DNA of 9,552 nt from QNES01 sp023143415 (GCA_030632725.1 DAOVUF010000186.1:1-9552), one strand, 5' to 3'. Positions 1-4,929 are shown, counted from the stretch's first letter. The notes: generated by a model from the sequence alone, not told the origin. Numbers and translations: made by a program.

Positions 1-252
1 AAGTTGTTAAGGCTAGTTGCAACGCTTGGATGTTCTTTGCCAAAGACTTTCTCTTTAATAGCTAATGACCTTTCATACAACGGCTTGGCTTGGTCAAAGT
101 TGCCTTGGGAATCATGCAATGCTGCCAAGTTGTTAAGGCTAGTTGCAACATCAGGATGTTCTTTGCCAAAGATTTTTTCACGAATAGCTAAAGCCCTTTC
201 ATACAACGGCTTGGCTTGGTTATATAATCCAGCATGATGAAAAGCAAACCCC
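1..252 (-). repeat. 126-bp tandem repeat encoding 42-residue TPR units
   Basis: The opening bases at 1 (aagttgttaaggctagttgc) recur exactly at 127, a period of 126 bp or 42 codons. The stretches of about 94 nt at 1-94 and 127-220 are highly similar at DNA level, then diverge. This is typical of recently amplified TPR arrays. More copies probably lie beyond the left edge. Confidence 0.85.
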
Positions 253-749
253 GCCCAATTCAAATAAAGAGCTAAGGCCTCATCATTTCCCGCAGGTAGT
301 AAATTAGCCGCTCTTTCGTAATATTCCCCCGCTTCCCGATAAGCCAATTGCGTCTTCTTTAACTTGCCATTAGCCGCTAAAAACTTAGCTGCTGATACCA
401 ACCGCTTATTGGCTTGCTCAAATTCACCATTATCTATGGCTTGCTTGGCTTGTTCTACCAATTTAGCGACTTCAGGCTCTTCTGGATTCAGGGTAGCAGT
501 CTTAGCCATCAATTCCTTGTCGATGTTGACCGTATTTCCCCCTTTGGCGAGGTATATTCCTATGAACAGAGTTAATAAAACCAGCAGAGAAATAATAAGA
601 ATGTGTCGATGTTGCATCAGTGAACCTCCTATGGGTTGCCATTGTCGTTCTGTATTTTCACTCTTTTCTTGATTGATCCGACGAACCAATGTTTGAAAAG
701 GAATCGTTTTATCATCAAAAAAACGAATCGTTTCTATTAACTTGGTCAT
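1..749 (-). CDS. EAD-tail, membrane-anchored TPR protein (kinesin-light-chain-type TPRs), partial, runs off the left edge
   Basis: The frame is open for 249 codons from ATG 749 to the window edge, so the C-terminus is missing. Residues 1-25 (LIETIRFF..) look like the second half of an effector-associated domain (EAD) whose first half is in the upstream ORF. Residues 50-68 are one hydrophobic segment (ILIISLLVLLTLFIGIYLA) preceded by R/H residues, suggesting N-in topology with the TPR part outside the cytoplasm. Residues about 90-165 are helical and TPR-like. Residues 166-207 and 208-249 are two near-identical 42-residue TPRs with the AKPLYERaLAIrEK.FGKEHP.VATSLNNL pattern. The start is uncertain. 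ATG 749 overlaps the upstream stop (ATGA), and its GAGGAGG lies only 1 nt away, too close for ordinary initiation. Internal ATG 617 (MQHRH) has AGGAGG at 7 nt and could alone produce the membrane-TPR part. TPRs bind proteins; the partner is unknown. Confidence 0.85.
   Translation of the reverse strand, partial: MTKLIETIRFFDDKTIPFQTLVRRINQEKSENTERQWQPIGGSLMQHRHILIISLLVLLTLFIGIYLAKGGNTVNIDKELMAKTATLNPEEPEVAKLVEQAKQAIDNGEFEQANKRLVSAAKFLAANGKLKKTQLAYREAGEYYERAANLLPAGNDEALALYLNWAGFAFHHAGLYNQAKPLYERALAIREKIFGKEHPDVATSLNNLAALHDSQGNFDQAKPLYERSLAIKEKVFGKEHPSVATSLNN
625..630 (-). promoter_or_regulatory. Strong internal Shine-Dalgarno for ATG 617
   Basis: On the minus strand AGGAGG lies 7 nt before the internal ATG at 617. 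This is the best ribosome binding site of the TPR gene. It supports initiation just ahead of the membrane segment, giving a product without the EAD half. It could be a second start or the main one. Confidence 0.55.
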
Positions 750-928
750 GCCTCCTCAAAATTCATACAAGCATTGACGATGTTCAATACTTGCCCTTTG
801 GGATGACGACTGATTTCAATCACATCGTGAATATGCGGCGGCAATTGACTCATTATTGTTTTCCGAGTCTCTGCATCCTTCATGCTAGGGCAGTCAAGCA
901 ATAGTTCTACTAAGTGTGTTTTATCCAT
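746..928 (-). CDS. Effector-associated domain (EAD2-like), N-terminal part
   Basis: This 60-residue ORF starts at ATG 928 with only a weak GAGA-type ribosome site upstream. Its sequence (LVELLLDCPSM.D...R..I...LPPHIHD.I..SRHPKGQVLNIVNACMNF) matches my recollection of effector-associated domain 2: a short helical death-like adaptor fused to proteases, TIR, caspase-like and TPR modules in bacterial signalling and conflict proteins. Such domains normally continue after the cysteine with about 25 residues of the form .GGL..L.E..R.FEGD. That continuation is present, but in the next frame, as the start of the downstream TPR ORF. The stop (TGA 748-746) overlaps ATG 749. So this is either a separate mini-adaptor coupled to the TPR gene or the N-terminus of one EAD-TPR protein broken by a 1-nt indel. 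The family assignment is from memory of the consensus. Confidence 0.6.
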   Translation of the reverse strand: MDKTHLVELLLDCPSMKDAETRKTIMSQLPPHIHDVIEISRHPKGQVLNIVNACMNFEEA

Positions 929-963
929 TTGAGTCTTTTCTCAATGTTTAGGAACAAAATAAC

Positions 964-1006
964 TTGCAAGGCTAAAGTTTTTTGAAGAAAAATTTTCGCC
1001 TCAAAT
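964..1006. repeat. Palindromic repeat, family A, diverged copy (A1)
   Basis: The arms GGCTAAAGTTTTT (970-982) and AAAAATTTTCGCC (988-1000) pair with two mismatches around the loop TGAAG. The loop and left arm are identical to those of the perfect copy at 1443-1485, so this is an older copy of the same element. It abuts the MITE-like element that begins at 1008. Confidence 0.75.
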
Positions 1007-1007
1007 A

Positions 1008-1183
1008 TTGAATCAGAATTTAAGAATTTGAGAATTTTCAGAATATCGGTTAGATTCAAAATCAAAAATTTGAGTTTAATTGAAAGGGCTTAAATATAAT
1101 AAACATAATATAATCAATAACTTAATGGTAATATCGCCGATTCGTATTCTGAGAATTGTAAAATTCTGAAAATTCTGATTCAA
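1008..1183. mobile_element. MITE-like element, copy 1 (terminal inverted repeats TTGAATCAGAATTT)
   Basis: The left end (1008-1046) and right end (1146-1183) form an imperfect inverted repeat of about 38 nt. The outermost 14 nt at the left, TTGAATCAGAATTT, are matched by AAATTCTGATTCAA-like sequence at the right. The AT-rich interior (taaacataata..atcaataacttaa) contains no ORF and recurs at 4844-4929, showing a dispersed family. The short length, inverted ends and lack of coding fit a miniature non-autonomous element. No transposase is visible in the window. Confidence 0.55.
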
Positions 1184-1220
1184 ATAAGATGGTAGGCTAA
1201 AAACTTGATAATCGAGTAAA

Positions 1221-1312
1221 AGAAACCCAGTTTTTTCAAAAAACTGCCCGTTTCTCTATCTATGGGAAGACTATTTTCACGCTCCTGCCTAATTTGAAAA
1301 AACTGGGTTTCT
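1221..1312. repeat. Palindromic repeat, family B (AGAAACCCAG type), 92-nt unit
   Basis: AGAAACCCAGTTTTTTC (1221-1237) is exactly inverted as GAAAAAACTGGGTTTCT at 1296-1312, a perfect 17-nt inverted repeat around 58 nt. The left arm can also pair locally with AAAAAACTGcCCGTTTC (1238-1254). The same AGAAACCCAG core recurs downstream of era at 2442-2475. Confidence 0.7.
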
Positions 1313-1348
1313 AAATATCCGATATGCACAGGTACTTACAGAGTTCTT

Positions 1349-1442
1349 TCACTCCGTTTCTGGATCATAAAAAGGAATTGAAAGTTGTTCACAAACATTT
1401 TGCATTGAATTGTCCGATGTGACTAGGATAGGAGAAGAGTGT
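1349..1442 (-). pseudogene. Displaced 3' end of the PIN-domain gene
   Basis: In the frame one step off from the PIN ORF, this stretch reads HSSPILVTSDNSM...VCEQLSIPFYDPETE and ends in TGA (1351-1349). That is the usual last strand and helix of a PIN domain, including the fourth acidic residue in VTSD. Thirty codons run without a stop. It joins the upstream ORF in frame if the 43-nt palindrome at 1443-1485 is removed. Confidence 0.8.
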
Positions 1443-1865
1443 ATTCGAGGCTAAAGTTTTTTGAAGAAAAACTTTAGCCTCGAATGGTAATTTTTTCACG
1501 ATAGCCAAGTGTAAAGCATCATTTGAACCGATGTCAAAAGTCAGGGCATATTGCAGCAAAATATTTTCAGCCAAGTGAAATAAACCATCAGACATGAAAA
1601 TGAGGGTAAACGGACGAACTTGTGCACAAACATCTTTCCTAAGATGTTTCAGCATTTTTCTGATCACTTTCTTTTTTAACCGCTTTTGACGGTGACGCTT
1701 CACAGCTATACCAAAGCATTCTAACAATGTTAACTCTGATACCAAAATAGGGTGAGGTGTACGGGCAACTAACCGTCGTATCCTTAAAGAACCCTTTTCG
1801 TCTTGATAGTATTTGAACAGCGCATTCGCATCAAAATAATATTGGGAGCCTACTTGAGTTGTCAT
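1389..1865 (-). CDS. PIN-domain ribonuclease-like protein, C-terminus scrambled by palindrome insertion
   Basis: The product is 158 residues as it now reads. PIN domains are Mg2+-dependent nucleases, often toxins of VapBC-type pairs, with four conserved acidic residues. Visible here are D12 (YFDANALFKYY), E44/E49 (SELTLLECF) and D116 (SNDALHLAIV). After P127 the frame runs through a 43-nt perfect palindrome, giving FEAKVFLQKTLASN and then an unrelated tail to TGA 1389. The genuine tail (HSSPILVTSDN..) lies in another frame and would give a 157-residue protein ending at 1349. The present product therefore lacks the fourth aspartate and is probably impaired. The basic stretch at residues 56-77 (RHRQKRLKKK) could contact RNA. 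Its ATG overlaps the stop of the receiver gene (ATGA), implying coupled translation. No VapB-type antitoxin is adjacent; the receiver occupies that position. PIN identity is by motif and fold pattern. Confidence 0.75.
   Translation of the reverse strand: MTTQVGSQYYFDANALFKYYQDEKGSLRIRRLVARTPHPILVSELTLLECFGIAVKRHRQKRLKKKVIRKMLKHLRKDVCAQVRPFTLIFMSDGLFHLAENILLQYALTFDIGSNDALHLAIVKKLPFEAKVFLQKTLASNTLFSYPSHIGQFNAKCL
1443..1485. mobile_element. Perfect 43-nt palindromic element, family A (A2), inserted in the PIN gene
   Basis: The 19-nt arms ATTCGAGGCTAAAGTTTTT (1443-1461) and their exact complement (1467-1485) flank the loop TGAAG. Deleting exactly 1443-1485 joins TTACC to ACACTC on the minus strand and restores the PIN frame (KKLPHSSPILVTSD), so the insertion boundaries can be read to the base. 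No target-site duplication is seen. Related copies lie at 964-1006, 4491-4510, 4587-4665 and 7612-7653. Confidence 0.85.
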
Positions 1866-2299
1866 CGATAGCCATCCGGTTGATGAAGTGCAGATAAAAG
1901 ACGTTCAATCTCGTTAAGCGAGATAAATCCAGATAACTCTTTGATTTTATTTAGCAAATCGCTCATTACGCCACGAGATTTTTCAAACCAAGCACTGACT
2001 CCAATATTGATCGCTGCTATCGCATCATTCCTATCGCCCTCGCCCTCTCCACTCAATATAACCATGTCAGTATCTATATTTTCCTTATTAGCCTGTTTGA
2101 TCATTTCAAGTCCATTCATGTTGGGCATATTGATATCGACTAGGGCGACATCAAAGTCGATTTCACGGAGTTTTTCTAGCCCTTCAATGCCATTATGGGC
2201 TACTTTAACTATAAAACCTTGTTTTGTAAAGTAATCTTGGTAACTAGAAAGAATATCATCGTCATCATCAACGATTAAGATTTGGTATTGGCGTTCCAT
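1862..2299 (-). CDS. Stand-alone response regulator receiver (CheY-like) protein
   Basis: The 145-residue product is almost entirely one receiver domain. It has the acidic cluster VDDDDD (10-15), phospho-acceptor D55 in LVDINMPNMNG, the switch serine S83 (VILSGEGEGD) and the conserved K107 (FEKS). A sensor kinase would phosphorylate D55; no kinase is in the window. There is no DNA-binding or enzymatic output domain, only a short C-terminal helix (residues about 112-145, LLNKIKELSGF..LNEIERLLSAL), so output must be through a partner protein. AGGAT lies about 6 nt before ATG 2299. The stop TGA overlaps the ATG of the PIN gene at 1865, so the two are translated together and the PIN protein is the obvious candidate partner. 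This is inference. The pair sits where recO often follows era. Confidence 0.93.
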   Translation of the reverse strand: MERQYQILIVDDDDDILSSYQDYFTKQGFIVKVAHNGIEGLEKLREIDFDVALVDINMPNMNGLEMIKQANKENIDTDMVILSGEGEGDRNDAIAAINIGVSAWFEKSRGVMSDLLNKIKELSGFISLNEIERLLSALHQPDGYR

Positions 2300-2389
2300 A
2301 TCGTATCCTTTATTATCTGGGTAAATTGTCGTTTTTCGTCTGTGAACTTGAGTACAGCAAATGGGTGGGTAAACGAATATGAGAGGTGA

Positions 2390-2427
2390 GAAACCCCGTT
2401 TTTTGTTTTTTGAAAAAACTTGATTTC
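2390..2427. repeat. Family B palindrome, degenerate copy
   Basis: The arms GAAACCCCGTTTTTT (2390-2404) and AAAAAACTTGATTTC (2413-2427) pair with three mismatches. It resembles the perfect AGAAACCCAG hairpin that follows at 2442. Confidence 0.6.
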
Positions 2428-2441
2428 TCTTCGTGACATTT

Positions 2442-2475
2442 AGAAACCCAGTTTCTTCAAGAAACTGGGTTTTTC
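2442..2475. repeat. Family B palindrome, perfect hairpin; possible era terminator
   Basis: AAACCCAGTTTCTT (2444-2457) and AAGAAACTGGGTTT (2459-2472) form a perfect 14-bp stem around one base. It begins about 35 nt beyond the era stop. On the minus strand it is followed by TTTCTAAAT rather than a clean T-run, so termination there is possible but weak. The core matches the 1221-1312 unit. Confidence 0.7.
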
Positions 2476-2508
2476 AAAACAGACTTCAGGAAAATGAGTC
2501 TTCAGACT

Positions 2509-3405
2509 CTAATTATCAGCATATCCCAACTGTAGCAAAGCGCGTTCATTATCACACCAACCTTGCTTCACCTTAACCCAAAGTTGCAAATAAACCTTGC
2601 ACCCAAGCATAACTTCCATATCCTTACGAGCTTCAATGCCTACAGATTTAAGCCCTTTGCCTTTTTTACCAATGACAATCACTTTTTGCCCTTGCCGTTC
2701 CACCCAAATAAGGGCACTGATATGGGTCAAATTTTTTTCATTTGAAAAATGCTCAATTTGTACTGTAATACGATAAGGTAATTCTTCCCCTAAACGGCGG
2801 ACTAATTTTTCGCGTATTAATTCAGCGGCTAAAAAACGTTCGGATCGATCAGTAATTTGATCTTCTGGAAATAAGGGAATACTAACAGGGAGTAATTGAA
2901 CAATTTTGGTTTCAAGTTCAACTAGATTATGACCTTTACTGGCTGAAATGGGTACAATATCTGTAAAATCCCGCTTGGTTGCGACATTTTCCAGATAAGG
3001 TAATAGAGTATTTTTATCGGAGACTTTATCTATCTTATTCACACCCAAAATAATCGGGGATGAAATATTAGCTAAGGTATTGAGAACAAAAGAATCTTCC
3101 TCTGTCCACTGTAACGCTTCTACCAGCCACACAATAGCATCAACACCCACTATGCTGCTCGTTGCAGCACGGTTAAGATAACGATTCATCGCATTATGTT
3201 GACGCTTGTGCAAGCCTGGCGTATCCACATAAATAATCTGAACATTGCCCTTTGTTTTGATTCCCAAAAGGCGATGGCGTGTTGTTTGTGGTTTACGCGA
3301 AGTGATACTAATTTTTTGTCCAAGATAATGATTAAGCAAAGTAGATTTGCCTACATTTGGACGACCTATAATAGCGACATAACCACAATATCCTTCATTC
3401 GACAT
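2509..3405 (-). CDS. era: GTPase Era, 16S rRNA-binding ribosome assembly factor
   Basis: At 298 residues this is full length for Era. The GTPase motifs are intact: G1 GRPNVGKS (14-21), G2 with KPQTTRH (38-44), G3 DTPG (61-64), G4 NKID (123-126) and a G5-like SASKG. The C-terminal KH domain shows GKKGKGLKSVGIEARKDME followed by LWVKVKQGW, which binds the 3' end of 16S rRNA near the anti-Shine-Dalgarno during 30S maturation. It acts in the cytoplasm, with some membrane association in the family. ATG 3405 lies inside the end of rnc (11-nt overlap), with GAGAG about 6 nt before it. This is the conserved rnc-era coupling. The stop is TAG, followed immediately by a small GAGTCT/AGACTC inverted repeat. 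Confidence 0.98.
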   Translation of the reverse strand: MSNEGYCGYVAIIGRPNVGKSTLLNHYLGQKISITSRKPQTTRHRLLGIKTKGNVQIIYVDTPGLHKRQHNAMNRYLNRAATSSIVGVDAIVWLVEALQWTEEDSFVLNTLANISSPIILGVNKIDKVSDKNTLLPYLENVATKRDFTDIVPISASKGHNLVELETKIVQLLPVSIPLFPEDQITDRSERFLAAELIREKLVRRLGEELPYRITVQIEHFSNEKNLTHISALIWVERQGQKVIVIGKKGKGLKSVGIEARKDMEVMLGCKVYLQLWVKVKQGWCDNERALLQLGYADN

Positions 3406-4069
3406 TAAGTACTCTCAAAGCATCCGCTGCGGCGGATTGTTCAGCACGGCGGCGGCTTTCACCGCTGCCATAAGTAGGTTGATACAAACCGGTTATAATA
3501 CATTCCACTTTAAAATGTTGGGCATGGGCGGTACCATTAATGGCTAACACGCGATAAGTCGGCAACGGTTGTTGTTTACCTTGTAAATATTCTTGTAAAC
3601 GACTTTTGGGATCCTTTATTTTACGCTGTGACAAATTATTAAGCCGTTTATCCCAAAGCTGCAAAACCACTGATTGACAAGTTTTCATGCTGCTATCAAG
3701 ATAAATCGCCCCAATAATCGCTTCCACTGTATCTGCTAAAATAGAGGCACGCATTTCGCCTCCCGTTTTTAATTCACCCCCGCCTAGCCGTAAATATTTT
3801 CCCAATTCAAGCTGTTGTGCAATTTGTACCAAAGTATCTCGTTTAACTAAATTGGCACGTCTGCGTGTCAATTCACCTTCACGCGCTTCTGGAAGACGCT
3901 TAAACAACGCTTCTGCCATAATAGAACTGAGTAGTGCGTCTCCTAAAAATTCCAAGCGTTCATTATTTTGAATCCCCGCACTACGATGTGTCAGTGCGGT
4001 GATTAAATAATCTTCTTGCTTAAAGCGGTAAGCCAACGCTTGGCACAAAGGCTTATGTTCTTGATTCAA
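3395..4069 (-). CDS. rnc: Ribonuclease III
   Basis: The 224-residue product is a normal bacterial RNase III length. The catalytic domain carries the signature NERLEFLGDALL with E40 and D44, and the second metal-binding set D113/E116 in LADTVEAIIGAIYLD. The C-terminal double-stranded RNA-binding domain begins near DPKSRLQEYLQG and ends in SRRRAEQSAAADALRVL. It cuts double-stranded RNA in rRNA precursors and structured mRNAs. The best start is TTG 4069, whose TTGA overlaps the stop of the DUF4845 gene. There is no clear ribosome site of its own, so translation probably depends on ribosomes finishing the upstream gene. The 3' end overlaps era. Long perfect stems in the repeat block upstream (4587-4665) would be potential substrates if transcribed. 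Confidence 0.98.
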   Translation of the reverse strand: MNQEHKPLCQALAYRFKQEDYLITALTHRSAGIQNNERLEFLGDALLSSIMAEALFKRLPEAREGELTRRRANLVKRDTLVQIAQQLELGKYLRLGGGELKTGGEMRASILADTVEAIIGAIYLDSSMKTCQSVVLQLWDKRLNNLSQRKIKDPKSRLQEYLQGKQQPLPTYRVLAINGTAHAQHFKVECIITGLYQPTYGSGESRRRAEQSAAADALRVLNVE

Positions 4070-4455
4070 GGTAGTTCTACGCGCTCTTCAAATTTAACCA
4101 GGAAAAAGACATTGCCTAAAAACGGTTTTTCCTGTTGATAGGTCATCGTGACTTCGACAAGCTCTTCCTCACTTATTCTATCAATCGTGACATGTTCTTT
4201 GATATTTTGTGCATTAAACAGTTCAATATCCTTTTTACTCATTTCACGCAAGATAAGGCTTTGGATATCTCGATCTGTTTTGTTGAAGATTTTCTGATCT
4301 TCAGCGATATCTTCTAACGCATTAACCACTTTCAAGTTTTCCATATAAACCGGAAACAGTTTAAAGAAAATGATCAGGGCGAAAATGAATATGACGATAA
4401 GAAACATCATCGTTATGCCGCCCATCCCCCGTTGTTGATGTTTATTGAAGTTCAT
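4066..4455 (-). CDS. DUF4845 family single-span membrane protein
   Basis: The 129-residue product has basic N-terminal residues (NFNKHQQRGMGGI), one membrane segment at about 15-36 (TMMFLIVIFIFALIIFFKLFPVYM) and a soluble domain predicted to lie outside the cytoplasm, ending in FLVKFEERVELP. This pattern, including the leading RGMGGI and the position between lepB and rnc, is that of the DUF4845 family of gammaproteobacteria and betaproteobacteria. The short hydrophobic N-terminus after a glycine-rich turn resembles a pilin-like signal anchor, but no function is established. ATG 4455 has AGGA 6 nt upstream. The gene is separated from lepB by a 484-bp repeat block, unlike the tight spacing common elsewhere, so it may head its own DUF4845-rnc-era transcript. 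Confidence 0.9.
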   Translation of the reverse strand: MNFNKHQQRGMGGITMMFLIVIFIFALIIFFKLFPVYMENLKVVNALEDIAEDQKIFNKTDRDIQSLILREMSKKDIELFNAQNIKEHVTIDRISEEELVEVTMTYQQEKPFLGNVFFLVKFEERVELP

Positions 4456-4490
4456 ACATAATCCTTTCAGTTAAATTAGAAGATATTTTG

Positions 4491-4510
4491 GAGGCTAAAG
4501 TGCCTCGAAT
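4491..4510. repeat. Family A palindrome remnant with deleted centre (A3)
   Basis: GAGGCTAAAG is followed directly by TGCCTCGAAT. Compared with the 1443-1485 copy, the T-run, loop and most of the right arm are missing while both outer ends remain. This is what loss of a hairpin centre during replication would leave. Confidence 0.6.
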
Positions 4511-4586
4511 AGAATTTTCAAAATAAATGAGGTTCTCGCAAAACTCATGTCACGAGGGCAGACACAGGGCAGACACACAGGATTCG

Positions 4587-4631
4587 ATTCGAGGTTCAAG
4601 TTTTTTTACCGAAAAAACTTGAACCTCGAAT
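4587..4631. repeat. 45-nt perfect palindrome, family A variant (P1)
   Basis: The 20-nt arms ATTCGAGGTTCAAGTTTTTT (4587-4606) and its exact complement (4612-4631) enclose the loop TACCG. It has the same ATTCGAGG ends, T-run and 5-nt loop as the 1443-1485 element, but a different stem core (GGTTCAAG versus GGCTAAAG), matched on both arms. Confidence 0.85.
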
Positions 4632-4665
4632 TGAGTTTTTTTTCAAAAAAACTCAAACCTCGAAT
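4631..4665. repeat. Second hairpin, family A variant (P2)
   Basis: TTGAGTTTTTTT (4631-4642) pairs exactly with AAAAAAACTCAA (4645-4656), followed by ACCTCGAAT (4657-4665), the family's right end. The matching left end is shared with, or replaced by, the adjoining P1 copy. The stem core (GGTTTGAG/CTCAAACC) is a third paired version. Confidence 0.7.
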
Positions 4666-4669
4666 GCCC

Positions 4670-4783
4670 CTACAAAACATCACGTCTTTCCGGATTGTAG
4701 GGGCGAATCCTGTGTGTTCGCCCTCGCTACAAAACATCACGTCTTTCCGGATTGTAGGGGCGAATCCTGTGTGTTCGCCCTCG
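4670..4783. repeat. 57-bp tandem duplication
   Basis: The unit starting CTACAAAACATCACG and ending GTGTTCGCCCTCG occurs at 4670-4726 and again, identically, at 4727-4783. Each unit contains TTGTAGGGGCGAATCC. With the preceding GCCCCTACAA (4666-4675) the first copy makes a 10-bp inverted repeat with TTGTAGGGGC (4695-4704). The identity implies recent duplication. Confidence 0.9.
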
Positions 4784-4843
4784 CTTTCATCCATGAGTTT
4801 TGCAAGAGCTTCAAATGATTGATTTTTAGGTTTTCAAAATGAC

Positions 4844-4929
4844 TAAATTTTATAAACATAATAAAAATCAATAACTTAACAACAATATTACCTCATATTT
4901 GATATTTTATTCTGAAAATTCTAATTCAA
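4844..4929. mobile_element. MITE-like element, copy 2 (partial)
   Basis: This stretch shares TAAACATAATA, ATCAATAACTTAA, a GTAATAT-like segment and the terminal ATTCTGAAAATTCTRATTCAA block with 1091-1183, in the same order. Its left inverted end is not visible, so it is truncated, or eroded where it meets the 266-bp element. It ends 11 nt beyond the lepB stop. Confidence 0.6.

Larger units (their letters stand above)
929..1348. other. Gene-free, repeat-filled gap
   Basis: No credible ORF is visible on either strand. From left to right it holds the family A copy A1, the MITE-like copy 1 and the family B unit, with little unique sequence between them. It separates the receiver-PIN pair from the EAD-TPR genes. 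I see no clear promoter for the EAD ORF; the sequence is too AT-rich to choose one with confidence. Confidence 0.7.
4538..4803. mobile_element. 266-bp composite inverted-repeat element
   Basis: The ends GCAAAACTCATG (4538-4549) and CATGAGTTTTGC (4792-4803) are exact inverted repeats. Moving inward, CGAGGGC (4553-4559) pairs with GCCCTCG (4777-4783), and ACACACAGGATTCG (4573-4586) pairs with CGAATCCTGTGTGT (4761-4774). Inside are two hairpins and a 57-bp tandem duplication. It encodes no protein. The layout suggests either a non-autonomous mobile element or serial insertion of smaller palindromes into one another. Confidence 0.6.

Noticed and set aside
689..904. Plus-strand ORF opposite the EAD and TPR starts
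   Set aside because: It runs antisense to two minus-strand frames with recognisable domains and has no family-like features.
964..1485. A CRISPR array or phage attachment site in the repeat-rich left region
   Set aside because: The repeats are palindromes of different families at irregular spacing, without equal spacers or cas genes, and no integrase or tRNA is present.
2496..2509. GAGTCT/AGACTC inverted repeat at the era stop, as a terminator
   Set aside because: The 6-bp stem has a 2-nt loop and no T-run follows; it would not fold well.
4467..4473. TCAGTTA (TAACTGA on the minus strand) upstream of the DUF4845 gene, recalling the TAACTGA repeats reported for Beggiatoa-type genomes
   Set aside because: It is a single copy here. 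Another lies inside the mucD coding sequence at about 8976. There is no tandem series, so chance is the simplest explanation.
4547..4822. Short ORFs on both strands across the repeat block, with repeated peptides such as SEGEHTGFAPTIRKDVMFC
   Set aside because: They only translate the 57-bp duplication and hairpin arms. No ribosome site fits, and the peptide repeat follows from the DNA repeat.
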